From Arthrobacter sp. V1I7 (lineage in GTDB: Bacteria > Actinomycetota > Actinomycetes > Actinomycetales > Micrococcaceae), in contig NZ_JAUSYS010000001.1 of NCBI RefSeq assembly GCF_030817015.1, forward strand, positions 3,472,001-3,536,000: DNA of 64,000 nt. The letters are read 5' to 3'. This document shows positions 18,410 to 26,801 of the stretch, piece by piece (within the stretch, counting starts at the first letter, position 1; every line of letters starts with the position of its first letter). The notes beneath the pieces are model-generated. The model was not told where the DNA came from. It ran no database searches and worked only from the letters and a program-made list of their open reading frames with translations. A program made the position numbers and the translations under genes.

Positions 18410-18697
18410 CTAGGCCGCCGTCGGAAGCGTTACGTAGTTGCCCTCGATGGCGCCGGCGGCAACAACGGGGGTGCCGTCTACTGTGACATAGCTGCCACGG
18501 GTGACGGGGGTCAGATTTCGTGCGCCAGCGACGGTGACATAGCTGCCCTCGAGGCCGACGCGGACGAGGCCGGCGGGGAGAGTCACGTAGCTGCCGCCGC
18601 GCACTGCGGTGTCAGCGACACTGGTCCTGGTACCGGCCTTGAAGGTGGCTTCGGTGGTGGATGAGGAGGTTGCGGGGCGTTCGGTCAGCAAAGTCAT
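18410..18697 (-). CDS. Small protein with four GSYVT repeats
   Basis: A 95-aa protein from ATG 18697 (CGGAGAACC upstream) to a stop 40 bases before a strong terminator, so it is a single-gene transcript. After a Ser/Thr-rich N-terminus (about 1-33) the sequence carries four spaced repeats: GGSYVTLP, EGSYVTVA, RGSYVTVD and EGNYVTLP, separated by 8-15 residues. The alternation of small, aromatic and beta-branched residues suggests a short repeated beta-strand structure. No signal peptide or cysteine. I do not recognise a family or function. Confidence 0.75.
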   Translation of the reverse strand: MTLLTERPATSSSTTEATFKAGTRTSVADTAVRGGSYVTLPAGLVRVGLEGSYVTVAGARNLTPVTRGSYVTVDGTPVVAAGAIEGNYVTLPTAA

Positions 18698-18966
18698 GGG
18701 TTCTCCGTGGGGTTTCGGGATGAGGGACGTACAGGTCCTTGTGCCGCTCAAGCAGGAGGGCGGTTGCGCGTTGTGTCGCTTGCCCCGCTGGCCCGGGTGT
18801 CTTCACCGGTGCGGTACTCAAGGGCTACGTCGGCCTGCACCTAACTTTACCGGCTTATCGTGAGTTACTCATAATAAGGTGGGAAGGCTCACGTTTTACG
18901 CAAGGCATCTACGGACTACTCCGAATGGCGCCGGCGCCATAGAAACGCACAGGTCCGTCACCTAAC

Positions 18967-19929
18967 ATGGCCCAAATGAAGGCAGCCCGAGACGCCCGCT
19001 CTGCCGCCGTTGTGATCAACGCCGGATCACGCCGAGGGGCGGCACACGAACTTGCGGTGGACACGATGCGAAAGGCAGGCGTGCCGATCTCCTCCGTGCA
19101 CCCCGTGCTGTCCGGGGGCGAGCTGGCCGGGACGCTTGATCGGGTGCTTGCGGACGGGCACGACCTGGTGGTTGTCGGCGGCGGCGACGGGACGGTGTCT
19201 TATGCTGCCGGCCGGGTTGCCGGCACCAACGTTGTGCTCGGTGTTCTTCCGCTGGGCACCGCCAACGACTTCGCCCGCACGCTGGAGATTCCGAACAATC
19301 TTCTGGACGCCTGCGCCGCCGTCGCGGAGGGGAAGGTGGTGGACATCGACCTCGGCCGGGCCAACGCTGAGCCATTCCTCAACGTCGCGTCCGTGGGCCT
19401 TTCCGTGGCTGTGACTGAGGCCCTCAGCCCCCGCCTGAAGCGGTACATCGGGCCATTGGCGTACAGCATCGCCACGCTTCTGGCTTATACCCGGCACAAG
19501 CCGTTCGGGGCCCGCCTCGAGTTCCCGGAGGGGGACCACGAGCCGCTGGAGCTCGAGGACCTGCTTCAGGTGGCGGTCGGCAACGGCCGCCACTACGGCG
19601 GCGGCAATACGGTCTCCCCCACCGCCGGGATCGATGACCACATCCTTGACATCTACGCCATCCTGGCCGGCCCGCTCCGGGAGCACGTGAGCATCGCACG
19701 GTTGCTCAAGGACGGAAGCTTCATCGAACACGACCGGGTGTACCACCTGACCAGCCGGCATGTGCGGCTGGTCACCGAGCCACCGCTGCCGGTGAACCTC
19801 GATGGCGAGATCGCGACCACCATGCCCACCGACTTCACCGTCCAGCGCAACGCCGTCCACGTGGTGGTGCCCCAGAGCAGCACCAGCGCATTGTTCGACG
19901 GACCGGGCGCCGCGACCTGGCCGTCCTGA
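18967..19929 (+). CDS. Diacylglycerol kinase-like lipid kinase (YegS/DagK family), copy 1
   Basis: An ATP-dependent lipid kinase of the diacylglycerol/sphingosine kinase fold. The nucleotide loop VVVGGGDGTVSYAAG, followed by LGVLPLGTANDFARTL, is diagnostic; the C-terminal beta domain contains GNGRHYGGGNTVSPTAGIDD and LVTEPPLPVNLDGE. Full length, 320 aa. A very similar paralogue occupies 32825-33781. In copy 2 the equivalent of the first ATG reads into a TGA, so both proteins may really begin at the shared MKAARDARSAAVV (18976 here). It probably phosphorylates a membrane lipid or isoprenoid; the substrate cannot be told. Confidence 0.88.
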   Translation: MAQMKAARDARSAAVVINAGSRRGAAHELAVDTMRKAGVPISSVHPVLSGGELAGTLDRVLADGHDLVVVGGGDGTVSYAAGRVAGTNVVLGVLPLGTANDFARTLEIPNNLLDACAAVAEGKVVDIDLGRANAEPFLNVASVGLSVAVTEALSPRLKRYIGPLAYSIATLLAYTRHKPFGARLEFPEGDHEPLELEDLLQVAVGNGRHYGGGNTVSPTAGIDDHILDIYAILAGPLREHVSIARLLKDGSFIEHDRVYHLTSRHVRLVTEPPLPVNLDGEIATTMPTDFTVQRNAVHVVVPQSSTSALFDGPGAATWPS

Positions 19930-20003
19930 GCGCGTTGTTTCCTAAACAGTCACGCCTCCGGCACGACTCCCCTTAGTGTTGGTGCAGCAGCTCACGAAAC
20001 CGA

Positions 20004-20024
20004 TTACGTAAACCGCTTGCGTAA
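20004..20024. promoter_or_regulatory. LacI-type operator upstream of the sugar operon
   Basis: A 21-bp imperfect palindrome with arms TTACGTAAAC and GCTTGCGTAA around a central C; 8 of 10 arm positions are symmetrical and the centre is CG-like, as in LacI-family operators. It lies 36 bases before the lacI-type start, fitting autoregulation and control of the transporter genes. Confidence 0.7.
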
Positions 20025-20059
20025 CACGGCCCGGCAGACACCCTCAGGGAGGAGGAACA

Positions 20060-21097
20060 GTGGTCACCATCCGCGATGTCGCCAAGCACGCCGGCGTCTC
20101 ACCCGCCACCGTCTCCCGGGTTGTCAACGGGCTCGTGGGCTACTCCGACGAAACCCGCGAACGTGTCGAAACCGCGGTGAAAAGCCTCAGCTACGAGACG
20201 GACTACCTCGCCCGCGGCCTCAAGACCCGGCAAACGTCCGTGATCGGGCTCCTCGCCCCGATGGTCTCAGATGCCCTCGCCTCGCAGGTCATGCAGGGTG
20301 TGGAGGAGGAGGCCCAGGAACGTGGCTACGCTGTGATGCTCGGCCGCACCGGCGCCAAGTCCACCTACATCGCCGGCTACCTGCGGACCCTGCGCACTTA
20401 CCGGGCCGCCGGCGTCATTCTCATCTCCTCGGTGATCACGCCCGAGACGCGGCAACTGCTGGGGCCCAACGTCCCGATCATCTCCGTCGCCATCAGCGAC
20501 AAGTCCGGCTCCCCCAGCGTGGCCATCGACGACGAGCAGGCAGCCTACGACGCGACCCGTCACCTGCTGCGGCTCGGGCACCGGCGCATCGGTCTCCTGG
20601 CCGGTGATCCGGCGTCGATCTACGTCGCCCAGCCCCGGAAACGCGGCTACCTCCGCGCCATAAGCGAAGCCAACTGCACTCCCGTGACAGCGACCGGCAG
20701 CTTCTTCTACGAAAGCGGCGCCGCCGGCGTTGACGAACTGCTGCAGAAGGAACCCGGCCTCACCGCGATCTTCGCGATGAGCGATGAGATGGGCGCCGCC
20801 GTCGTCAATGAACTGCAGCGCCGCGGCCTCCGGGTGCCGGAAGACGTCTCCGTCCTGGGCTTCGACAACACTTCCACCTCGCTGCACGTGAACCCGCCGC
20901 TGAGCACCATGGCGCAGCCGCTCGAGGAAATGGGGCGGATGGCCGTTAAAAAACTGCTCCGCTCCCGCGACCTGGGGCCGAAGATCATGCCGCACCGGCT
21001 GATCGAGCGCGGCTCCACCGCGCCGCCCAGTTCAGCAGTGCCCAGTGCGGCGCCGGCGAACGCAGCCCAACCCGGAGATCCAGTCCTGGTCAGCTAG
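20060..21097 (+). CDS. LacI-family transcriptional regulator of the alpha-glucoside operon
   Basis: A 345-aa repressor starting at GTG 20060 behind GGGAGGAGG. The N-terminus VTIRDVAKHAGVSPATVSRVVNG is the classic LacI helix-turn-helix and hinge region; a periplasmic-binding-protein-like sensor follows (VIGLLAPMVSD, LGHRRIGLLAGD, ITAIF-type loop LTAIFAMSDEMG, VSVLGFDNTS). A proline/alanine tail of about 25 residues is extra. It should bind the operator just upstream and respond to the sugar, or a derivative, imported by the downstream ABC transporter. Confidence 0.92.
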   Translation: MVTIRDVAKHAGVSPATVSRVVNGLVGYSDETRERVETAVKSLSYETDYLARGLKTRQTSVIGLLAPMVSDALASQVMQGVEEEAQERGYAVMLGRTGAKSTYIAGYLRTLRTYRAAGVILISSVITPETRQLLGPNVPIISVAISDKSGSPSVAIDDEQAAYDATRHLLRLGHRRIGLLAGDPASIYVAQPRKRGYLRAISEANCTPVTATGSFFYESGAAGVDELLQKEPGLTAIFAMSDEMGAAVVNELQRRGLRVPEDVSVLGFDNTSTSLHVNPPLSTMAQPLEEMGRMAVKKLLRSRDLGPKIMPHRLIERGSTAPPSSAVPSAAPANAAQPGDPVLVS

Positions 21098-21216
21098 CCC
21101 CACAAACCACCCATTACCGGCGGCAGCCGGCACTCTCCCTGTGCCACAAACCGGCCAGCCGCCGAAGTTCCGCATGCACCAAACCACCCGCACCCCCCAA
21201 ACACAAGGAGCAACAC

Positions 21217-22536
21217 ATGAGGCAGCGCCGCCGCACCTGGCAGACTCTACTCGCCACCACCGCATCCCTGACCGTCGCCGCCGTCGCCCTCACCGGCTGC
21301 GGCGGGACCGCCACGGAAGCGAAGAGCACTCCGAAGGCCGCCGCCGCGTCCTTCGAGGGCAAGGGCCCCATCAACTACGTCTCCAACCGCGACGCCTCAG
21401 GTGCCGCGAACAAGAGCATCGAGGAATGGAACGCCGCCCACCCGGAGGAGAAGGTCACGTTCATCGAACTGCCGGACTCCGCGGACCAGCAGCGCCAGCA
21501 GCTCATCCAGAACGCGCAGATCAAGTCGGACACCTTCAGCGTGCTGAACCTGGACGTCGTCTGGACCTCCGAGTTCGCCGCCAACAAGTGGATCCTGCCG
21601 CTGCCCGAGGACGCCGTCCCCACCGACAAGATGATTCCCGCTACGGTCAACGCCGCGACGTACCGGGACTCCCTGGTCGGCGCCCCGTACTACACCGACG
21701 GCGCCCTGTTCTACTTCCGCTCCGACCTGCTCAAGGCCGCCGGCATCGCCGCCCCACCGAAGACCTGGGACGAGATGAAGACCGCCTGCAAGGCCATCCT
21801 GGCCCTCCCGGAAGCGGCCGGCATGTCCTGCTACACCGGCCAGTTCGACAAGAACGAGGCCCTTACGGTCAACTTCTCCGAGGCCGTCGCCTCCGCCGGC
21901 GGCACCGTGGTGGACGCCGACGGCAAGCCCACCGTCGACACCGCCGAAGCGAAGAAGGGCCTGAACCTGCTGGTGGACGGCTTCAAGGAAGGCCTCTTCC
22001 CCTCCGACGCCATCACCTACCTCGAAGAGCAGGGCCGCCGCGCGTTCCAGGACGGCAAGCTGGTCTTCATGCGCAACTGGCCCTTCCTGCACGCCTCCCT
22101 GAGCGCCACGGACGGCTCCAGCAAGGTGGCCGGCAAGTTCGACATCACCTCCATCCCCGGCACCGACGGCCCCGGCGTCTCCACCCTCGGCGGCCGCAGC
22201 CTCGCCATCTCGCCGTTCACCCCGAACAAGGCCACGGCACTGGAGTTCGTCAAGTTCTTCACCAGCGAGGAGCAGGCCCAGAAGCGCCTCGCGCTCAGCT
22301 CCCGCGCCCCGGTGTACGCCACCCTGTTCGCAGACCCCGCCGTCGTCGCCAAGCGCCCGTTCTTCCCCACCCTGCTGACCTCGCTGAACAACGCCCAGCC
22401 GCGGCCCAAGGTGGTCCAGTACGGCGCCACCACCAAGGCCATCCAGGAAGAGGCCTACGCGGCCATCACCGGAACCAAGGACACGGACACGGCCCTGAAC
22501 GACATGCAGGCCAAGCTCACCGAGCTGACCAAATAG
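21217..22536 (+). CDS. Sugar ABC transporter substrate-binding lipoprotein
   Basis: A 439-aa extracellular solute-binding protein of family 1 (maltose/trehalose type). An Arg-rich N-region, hydrophobic segment and lipobox VALTGC place the mature protein on the outer face of the membrane through Cys 27. The body shows WNAAHPEEKVTFIELP, LNLDVVWTSEFAANKWILPL and GAPYYTDGALFYFRSDLL, hallmarks of oligosaccharide binders. AAGGAG lies 7 bases before ATG 21217. It delivers substrate to the two permeases downstream; the ATPase is not encoded here and is probably a shared MsmK-like subunit elsewhere. The GH13 enzyme in the operon suggests an alpha-glucoside ligand. Confidence 0.9.
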   Translation: MRQRRRTWQTLLATTASLTVAAVALTGCGGTATEAKSTPKAAAASFEGKGPINYVSNRDASGAANKSIEEWNAAHPEEKVTFIELPDSADQQRQQLIQNAQIKSDTFSVLNLDVVWTSEFAANKWILPLPEDAVPTDKMIPATVNAATYRDSLVGAPYYTDGALFYFRSDLLKAAGIAAPPKTWDEMKTACKAILALPEAAGMSCYTGQFDKNEALTVNFSEAVASAGGTVVDADGKPTVDTAEAKKGLNLLVDGFKEGLFPSDAITYLEEQGRRAFQDGKLVFMRNWPFLHASLSATDGSSKVAGKFDITSIPGTDGPGVSTLGGRSLAISPFTPNKATALEFVKFFTSEEQAQKRLALSSRAPVYATLFADPAVVAKRPFFPTLLTSLNNAQPRPKVVQYGATTKAIQEEAYAAITGTKDTDTALNDMQAKLTELTK

Positions 22537-22568
22537 TCCGGCAGTAATTCAGCAGTTCAGACCACACG

Positions 22569-22600
22569 CCTGGCCGGCCGGTCCACCCCGGCCGGCCAGG
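22569..22600 (+). promoter_or_regulatory. Intercistronic stem-loop between binding-protein and permease genes
   Basis: A perfect 13-bp stem CCTGGCCGGCCGG / CCGGCCGGCCAGG with a 6-base loop and no T tract. Placed between a binding-protein gene and its permease, such hairpins often protect the upstream mRNA or attenuate, giving excess binding protein; that role is inferred. Confidence 0.7.
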
Positions 22601-22629
22601 CACGCTGCAACTCCAGTTAGGTACCCAGC

Positions 22630-23661
22630 ATGACGACGACCACCGCCCCGCCCGCCGGCGCGCAGACCGGCACGCCCCAACCGGGCAGCCCGCGCAGACG
22701 CGGCAAACGCTCCCCCGGCGAAGGCCGCATGGCCGCGATGCTGCTCTCCCCCACCATCCTGGTGCTGGCCCTGGTGATTGTGTACCCGCTGCTGTCCGCG
22801 GTGCACCAGTCCCTGTTCCGCGCCGAATCCGGCGTGGACGCGGACGGCTTCGTCTCCGACGTGGAATCCTTCGTGGGCCTGGCCAACTATGCCGACCTCT
22901 TCGTCGGCGAATCCGGCCGGCGCTTCCTCAACGCCTTCGCCAACACCACCTTCTTCACCGTCACCACGGTGTTCCTCGAGACCGTCCTGGGCCTCTGCCT
23001 GGCCCTCGCCATGAACCGCGCCTTCCGCGGCCGGTCCTTCCTGCGCGCCAGCATCCTGGTCCCGTGGGCCGTCCCCACCGCCGTCTCCGGCCTGCTGTGG
23101 CGCTGGATCTTCCAGTCCGACGGCATCGCCAACACCCTGCTCGGCAGCGAGATCCTCTGGACCGCCGAGGGCAACGCCTCCAAGGTCGCCGTCATCATCG
23201 CCGAAGTCTGGAAGACCGCGCCGTTCATCGGCCTGCTGGTCCTCGCCGGCATGCAGATCATCCCCGGCGAAGTCTACGAGGCCGCCAAAATCGACGGCGC
23301 CGGCTGGTGGCGCCAGCTCGGCTCCATCACCCTCCCGCTGGTCAAGCCCACCCTGCTGGTCGCCGTGCTGTTCCGCATGCTCGACGCGCTGCGCATGTTC
23401 GACCTGCCCTTCGTGCTGGTCGGCCCCGGCAAGGAATCCGTGGAGACCCTCTCCATGCTGGCCTGGGACGAATCCAACCAGCTCCGCTACGGCTCCGCCT
23501 CCGCGTTCGCCGTCATGCTCTTCCTGTACGTCGCCGTCGTCGCGATCGTGTTCGTGAAGGTCCTCGGCGCCGACGTCACCGGCGCCAAAGAACTGAAGCT
23601 GCTCTCAAAGAAGTCCCGCACCAAGGCAACCCGCACCCAGAAGGCCGAGGCCACCCGATGA
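22630..23661 (+). CDS. Sugar ABC transporter permease 1 (MalF/ThuF type)
   Basis: A 343-aa inner-membrane permease. The N-terminus is soluble and Pro-rich, then six hydrophobic segments follow, the first being MLLSPTILVLALVIVYPLL. The cytoplasmic EAA loop reads EVYEAAKIDGAGWWRQLGSITLPLVKP, the site that contacts the ATPase. The last bases overlap the next gene by ATGA, indicating coupling to permease 2, with which it forms the translocation channel. Confidence 0.92.
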   Translation: MTTTTAPPAGAQTGTPQPGSPRRRGKRSPGEGRMAAMLLSPTILVLALVIVYPLLSAVHQSLFRAESGVDADGFVSDVESFVGLANYADLFVGESGRRFLNAFANTTFFTVTTVFLETVLGLCLALAMNRAFRGRSFLRASILVPWAVPTAVSGLLWRWIFQSDGIANTLLGSEILWTAEGNASKVAVIIAEVWKTAPFIGLLVLAGMQIIPGEVYEAAKIDGAGWWRQLGSITLPLVKPTLLVAVLFRMLDALRMFDLPFVLVGPGKESVETLSMLAWDESNQLRYGSASAFAVMLFLYVAVVAIVFVKVLGADVTGAKELKLLSKKSRTKATRTQKAEATR

Positions 23662-24584
23662 CCATCTCCGACCTCCGCAAGGCCGCCGCCGATTCCGGCG
23701 CAACCGAGGCGACGGCCGCCGTCGTCGACAGCTCCTCGAAAGCAGGCCGGCCCAAAGCCAAGCGCACCTGGCGGTCCTACGCGGTCTACGCCGGCCTGGC
23801 GCTGATCTTCGGCTACTGCCTGGCCCCGTTCTACTGGATGCTGGTCTCCAGCCTCCGCCGCACCGCCGACATCTTCGACAACACCCTGCTGCCGGCGCCG
23901 TTCTCGCTGGAGAACTACGCCAAGGTGTTCGACGGCTCCACCATGTTCGGCCAGGCGCTGCTGAACTCCCTGATCGTCGCCGGCACCACCACGGTGTTCG
24001 CCCTGGTCCTCGGTGTCTTCGCCGCCTACGCGATCTCCCGGCTGAACTTCCGCTTCAAGTCGGTGATCCTCGGCGTCATCATCGCGACGTCGATGTTCCC
24101 CGGCATCTCCGTCGTCGTGCCGCTGCTGCGCCTCTTCACGGACATCGGCTGGATCAACACCTACCAGGCCATGATCGTGCCGAACCTGTCCTTCGCGATC
24201 CCGCTCGCGGTCTGGAACCTCACCACCTTCATGAAGGCCCTGCCGTTCGACCTCGAAGAAGCCGCCATGATCGACGGCTGCACCAAATGGCAGGCGTTCC
24301 GGCGGGTCCTGCTTCCGCTCGCGGCGCCGGGAGTCTTCACCACCGCGATCCTGACCTTCATCCACAGCTGGAACGAATTCATCATCGCGCTGTCCATGAT
24401 CAACGATCCGAAGATCCAGACCGCCACGGTCGCGATCTCCAAGTTCACCGGCGCCACCGAATTCCAGGCGCCCTTCGGCGAACAGATGGCCGCCGGCGTG
24501 CTCGTCACCGTACCGTTGGTCATTATGGTGCTGATCTTCCAGCGGCGGATCGTCGAAGGCCTCACCGCGGGCGCCAGCAAATGA
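23658..24584 (+). CDS. Sugar ABC transporter permease 2 (MalG/ThuG type)
   Basis: A 308-aa permease partner. After a Ser/Ala-rich N-terminus of about 35 residues come six membrane segments, including AYAGLALIFGYCLAPFYWML-like TM1 and the EAA loop DLEEAAMIDGCTKWQAFRRVLLPLAAPG. ATG 23658 overlaps the preceding stop, and the end overlaps the glucosidase start (ATGA). Part of this gene (about 23797-24010) exists as a decayed copy at 10635-10850 beside a transposase remnant. Confidence 0.92.
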   Translation: MTISDLRKAAADSGATEATAAVVDSSSKAGRPKAKRTWRSYAVYAGLALIFGYCLAPFYWMLVSSLRRTADIFDNTLLPAPFSLENYAKVFDGSTMFGQALLNSLIVAGTTTVFALVLGVFAAYAISRLNFRFKSVILGVIIATSMFPGISVVVPLLRLFTDIGWINTYQAMIVPNLSFAIPLAVWNLTTFMKALPFDLEEAAMIDGCTKWQAFRRVLLPLAAPGVFTTAILTFIHSWNEFIIALSMINDPKIQTATVAISKFTGATEFQAPFGEQMAAGVLVTVPLVIMVLIFQRRIVEGLTAGASK

Positions 24585-26248
24585 GCGGGCACCCGCCCGT
24601 CAGCCTGGTCGAGGAAACCACCCTCACCCCCGCGGCGAACTGGTGGCAGTCCGCCGTCATCTACGAGGTCTACCCGCGCTCCTTCGCCGACGGCGACGGC
24701 GACGGCGTGGGCGACCTCGCCGGGCTGATCGCCCGGCTGCCGTACATCGCCGCCCTCGGCGTCGACGGCATCTGGATGACCCCATTCCAGCCCTCCCCGC
24801 AGCTGGACCAGGGCTACGACGTCACCGACTACTGCGGCGTCGACCCGCTGTTCGGCACCATCGAACAGTTCGATACTTTGCTGGAGCTGGCCCACTCCCT
24901 GGGCCTGCGGATCCTGCTCGACGTCGTCCCCAACCACTGCTCCTCCGAGCACCCCCTGTTCCAGGCGGCCCTCGCGGCCGGGCCGGGCTCGCCGGAGCGG
25001 GACATGTTCCACTTCGCTCCGGGCCGGGTTCCGGCGTCCGACGACGGCGGCTTGGTTGCCGCTGCTGCCGGCGGCGTTCCACCGAACAACTGGCAGAGCG
25101 TCTTCGGCGGCCGCGCCTGGAGCCGCGCCCACCCGGAGTCCGAGAAGGACTCGGACTGGTACCTGCACCTCTTCTCCGCCGGGCAGCCGGACTGGAACTG
25201 GCGCAATCCCGCCGTCGGCGACTACTTCGACGGCGTGCTGCGCTTCTGGTTCGACAAGGGCGTGGACGGGCTCCGGATCGACGTCGCGCATGCCCTGTTC
25301 AAGGCCGAGGGCCTGCCGGACTCGCCGTCCATGGGCGGGGTGGTGGACGGGCTGCGGTCCAACCCGCAGGTCTCGGACCAGGAGGAAGTCCATGAGGTCT
25401 ACCGCCGCTGGCGCACCCTGGCCGAGAAGTACCAGCCGCACCGCCTGCTGGTGGGCGAGGTCAACCTGGAACCGGCCCGCGCCGCCCGGTACACCCGCGC
25501 CGATGAGATGCAGCAGGCCTTCGCGTTCGCCTTCGTGAAGCTCGGATGGGACCCCGCAGCCTGGGCCGCCGTCGGCAACGACCTCGAAACCGCCCGGCAG
25601 CTGCACGGCGCCACCCCCACCTGGGCGCTGGAAAACCACGACATCGTCCGCTCCGTCACCCGCTTCGGCGGCGGCTCGATTGGGAGCGCCCGCTCGCGGG
25701 CGGCACTCGTGGCGTTGCTGGGCCTGCCGGGACCGGCTTATATCTACCAGGGCCAGGAGCTCGGGCTGCCCGAGGTCGACGTCCCGCTCGAGGCCCGGGT
25801 GGATCCCATGTGGGCCCGCGGCGGTGTCTGCCGCGACGGCGCCCGGGTTCCGCTGCCCTGGACCGCGGACGACGCGCTGAACCACGGCTTCTCGCTGTCC
25901 GAGCCGGCTGCCGAACCATGGCTCCCGCAGCCCGCGGGCTGGGGCACGCACGCAATCGAGCTGCAGCAGCAGGACCCGGAGTCCACGCTGGCGTTGGCCA
26001 CGTCGGCGCTGGAGTTGCGCCGGCTGCTCTGGAAGAACGAAGTCTTCGGCCCGAACGACGGCGGCACCTGGCGCGTCGAACCGGGCAATCTGCTGATTTG
26101 CGAACGGAGCGAGGACTTCTTCGTCGCCGTCGCGATGGGAACCGAGCCGGTGCAGCTGCCAGCCGGGACGGTGCTGCTCAGCGCCGCGTCCTTGACTCAG
26201 GACCGCAGGCTCCAACCGAACAACGCCGCGTGGGTGCTGCGCGACTGA
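24581..26248 (+). CDS. GH13 alpha-glucosidase
   Basis: A 555-aa glycoside hydrolase family 13 enzyme, cytoplasmic. WWQSAVIYEVYPRSFADGDGDGVGDLAG opens the TIM barrel; conserved regions are DVVPNHCS (I), GLRIDVAHAL with the nucleophile Asp (II), LLVGEVNLE with the acid Glu (III) and LENHDIVRS with the stabilising Asp (IV), all intact. It probably hydrolyses the alpha-glucoside imported by the transporter with which it is coupled by ATGA overlap. A truncated, frameshifted relative of this gene lies at 46488-47558. Confidence 0.92.
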   Translation: MSGHPPVSLVEETTLTPAANWWQSAVIYEVYPRSFADGDGDGVGDLAGLIARLPYIAALGVDGIWMTPFQPSPQLDQGYDVTDYCGVDPLFGTIEQFDTLLELAHSLGLRILLDVVPNHCSSEHPLFQAALAAGPGSPERDMFHFAPGRVPASDDGGLVAAAAGGVPPNNWQSVFGGRAWSRAHPESEKDSDWYLHLFSAGQPDWNWRNPAVGDYFDGVLRFWFDKGVDGLRIDVAHALFKAEGLPDSPSMGGVVDGLRSNPQVSDQEEVHEVYRRWRTLAEKYQPHRLLVGEVNLEPARAARYTRADEMQQAFAFAFVKLGWDPAAWAAVGNDLETARQLHGATPTWALENHDIVRSVTRFGGGSIGSARSRAALVALLGLPGPAYIYQGQELGLPEVDVPLEARVDPMWARGGVCRDGARVPLPWTADDALNHGFSLSEPAAEPWLPQPAGWGTHAIELQQQDPESTLALATSALELRRLLWKNEVFGPNDGGTWRVEPGNLLICERSEDFFVAVAMGTEPVQLPAGTVLLSAASLTQDRRLQPNNAAWVLRD

Positions 26249-26412
26249 GGCTCCCACCGCAGTGCCGTCCGCATCTCCTCGTGGACTCGATCTCCGACCG
26301 TAATCCAGCGGCTATCAAGGGCGTGACGCAGAGGCTTCCAGGAATGCCCGGACTGTAAACGTCGCGGCGACAGGCCATTCCGATCTGGCCCACATTTCAA
26401 GAGGGAATTAGT

Positions 26413-26715
26413 TTGAAACTCACCACAACTTTGGCCAGCGGCGCGCTACTGGGCTTGGCCCTTTCGAGCTGCGCGGGGTCACCGCAGGCAGTTCCCACCG
26501 TCACGCATACCGTGGCTGAGACGGCCACGGCAACAGTGACCGTGACGGCAACCGCTCGACGATGAGCTATCGGTTCTGGGCTTCAGAATGTCGTTTACAA
26601 CTCTGACACTGGCAAGACCGTGTTATTGCTCAGCAACTGGACAGTCACAGGTATTGATAACGCCGGTGTGGAACAAGCCGTCGATAAGGCAGTCGTGGTT
26701 CACGTAACGAAGTAG
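26413..26715 (+). pseudogene. Small lipoprotein gene with in-frame TGA before a PASTA-like tail
   Basis: From TTG 26413, with GAGGGA 6-8 bases upstream, the first 50 codons give a lipoprotein signal (LASGALLGLALSSC, Cys 20) and a Thr/Val-rich linker ending TATARR, then TGA at 26563. In the same frame the sequence stays open for 49 more codons to TAG 26713, with VYNSDTGKTVLLLSNWTVTG and a terminal VVVHVTK that resemble the C-terminal part of PASTA-like domains of actinobacterial lipoproteins. So it is either a nonsense-truncated gene or one that makes only the 50-aa lipopeptide. The first half of the expected domain is also missing. Confidence 0.55.
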
Positions 26716-26731
26716 GTTCTGCAGCGCGAAA

Positions 26732-26758
26732 GGCGCGCCCGGCCAGACCGGACGCGCC
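26732..26758. terminator. Hairpin between convergent lipoprotein and permease genes
   Basis: Stem GGCGCGCCCGG / CCGGACGCGCC (one mismatch in 11) with a 5-base loop, no T tract. The position between two convergent genes suggests a terminator. Confidence 0.55.
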
Positions 26759-26801
26759 CTCAGTTCGCACGGACCCCACGAAAGGGTTCATGGCGATTGA
26801 G

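Noticed and set aside
24161..26257. A 698-codon minus-strand open frame opposite the GH13 gene
   Set aside because: Shadow of high third-position GC in the true coding strand; no domain, Gly/Gln/Arg-rich composition, and the plus strand carries all GH13 catalytic motifs.
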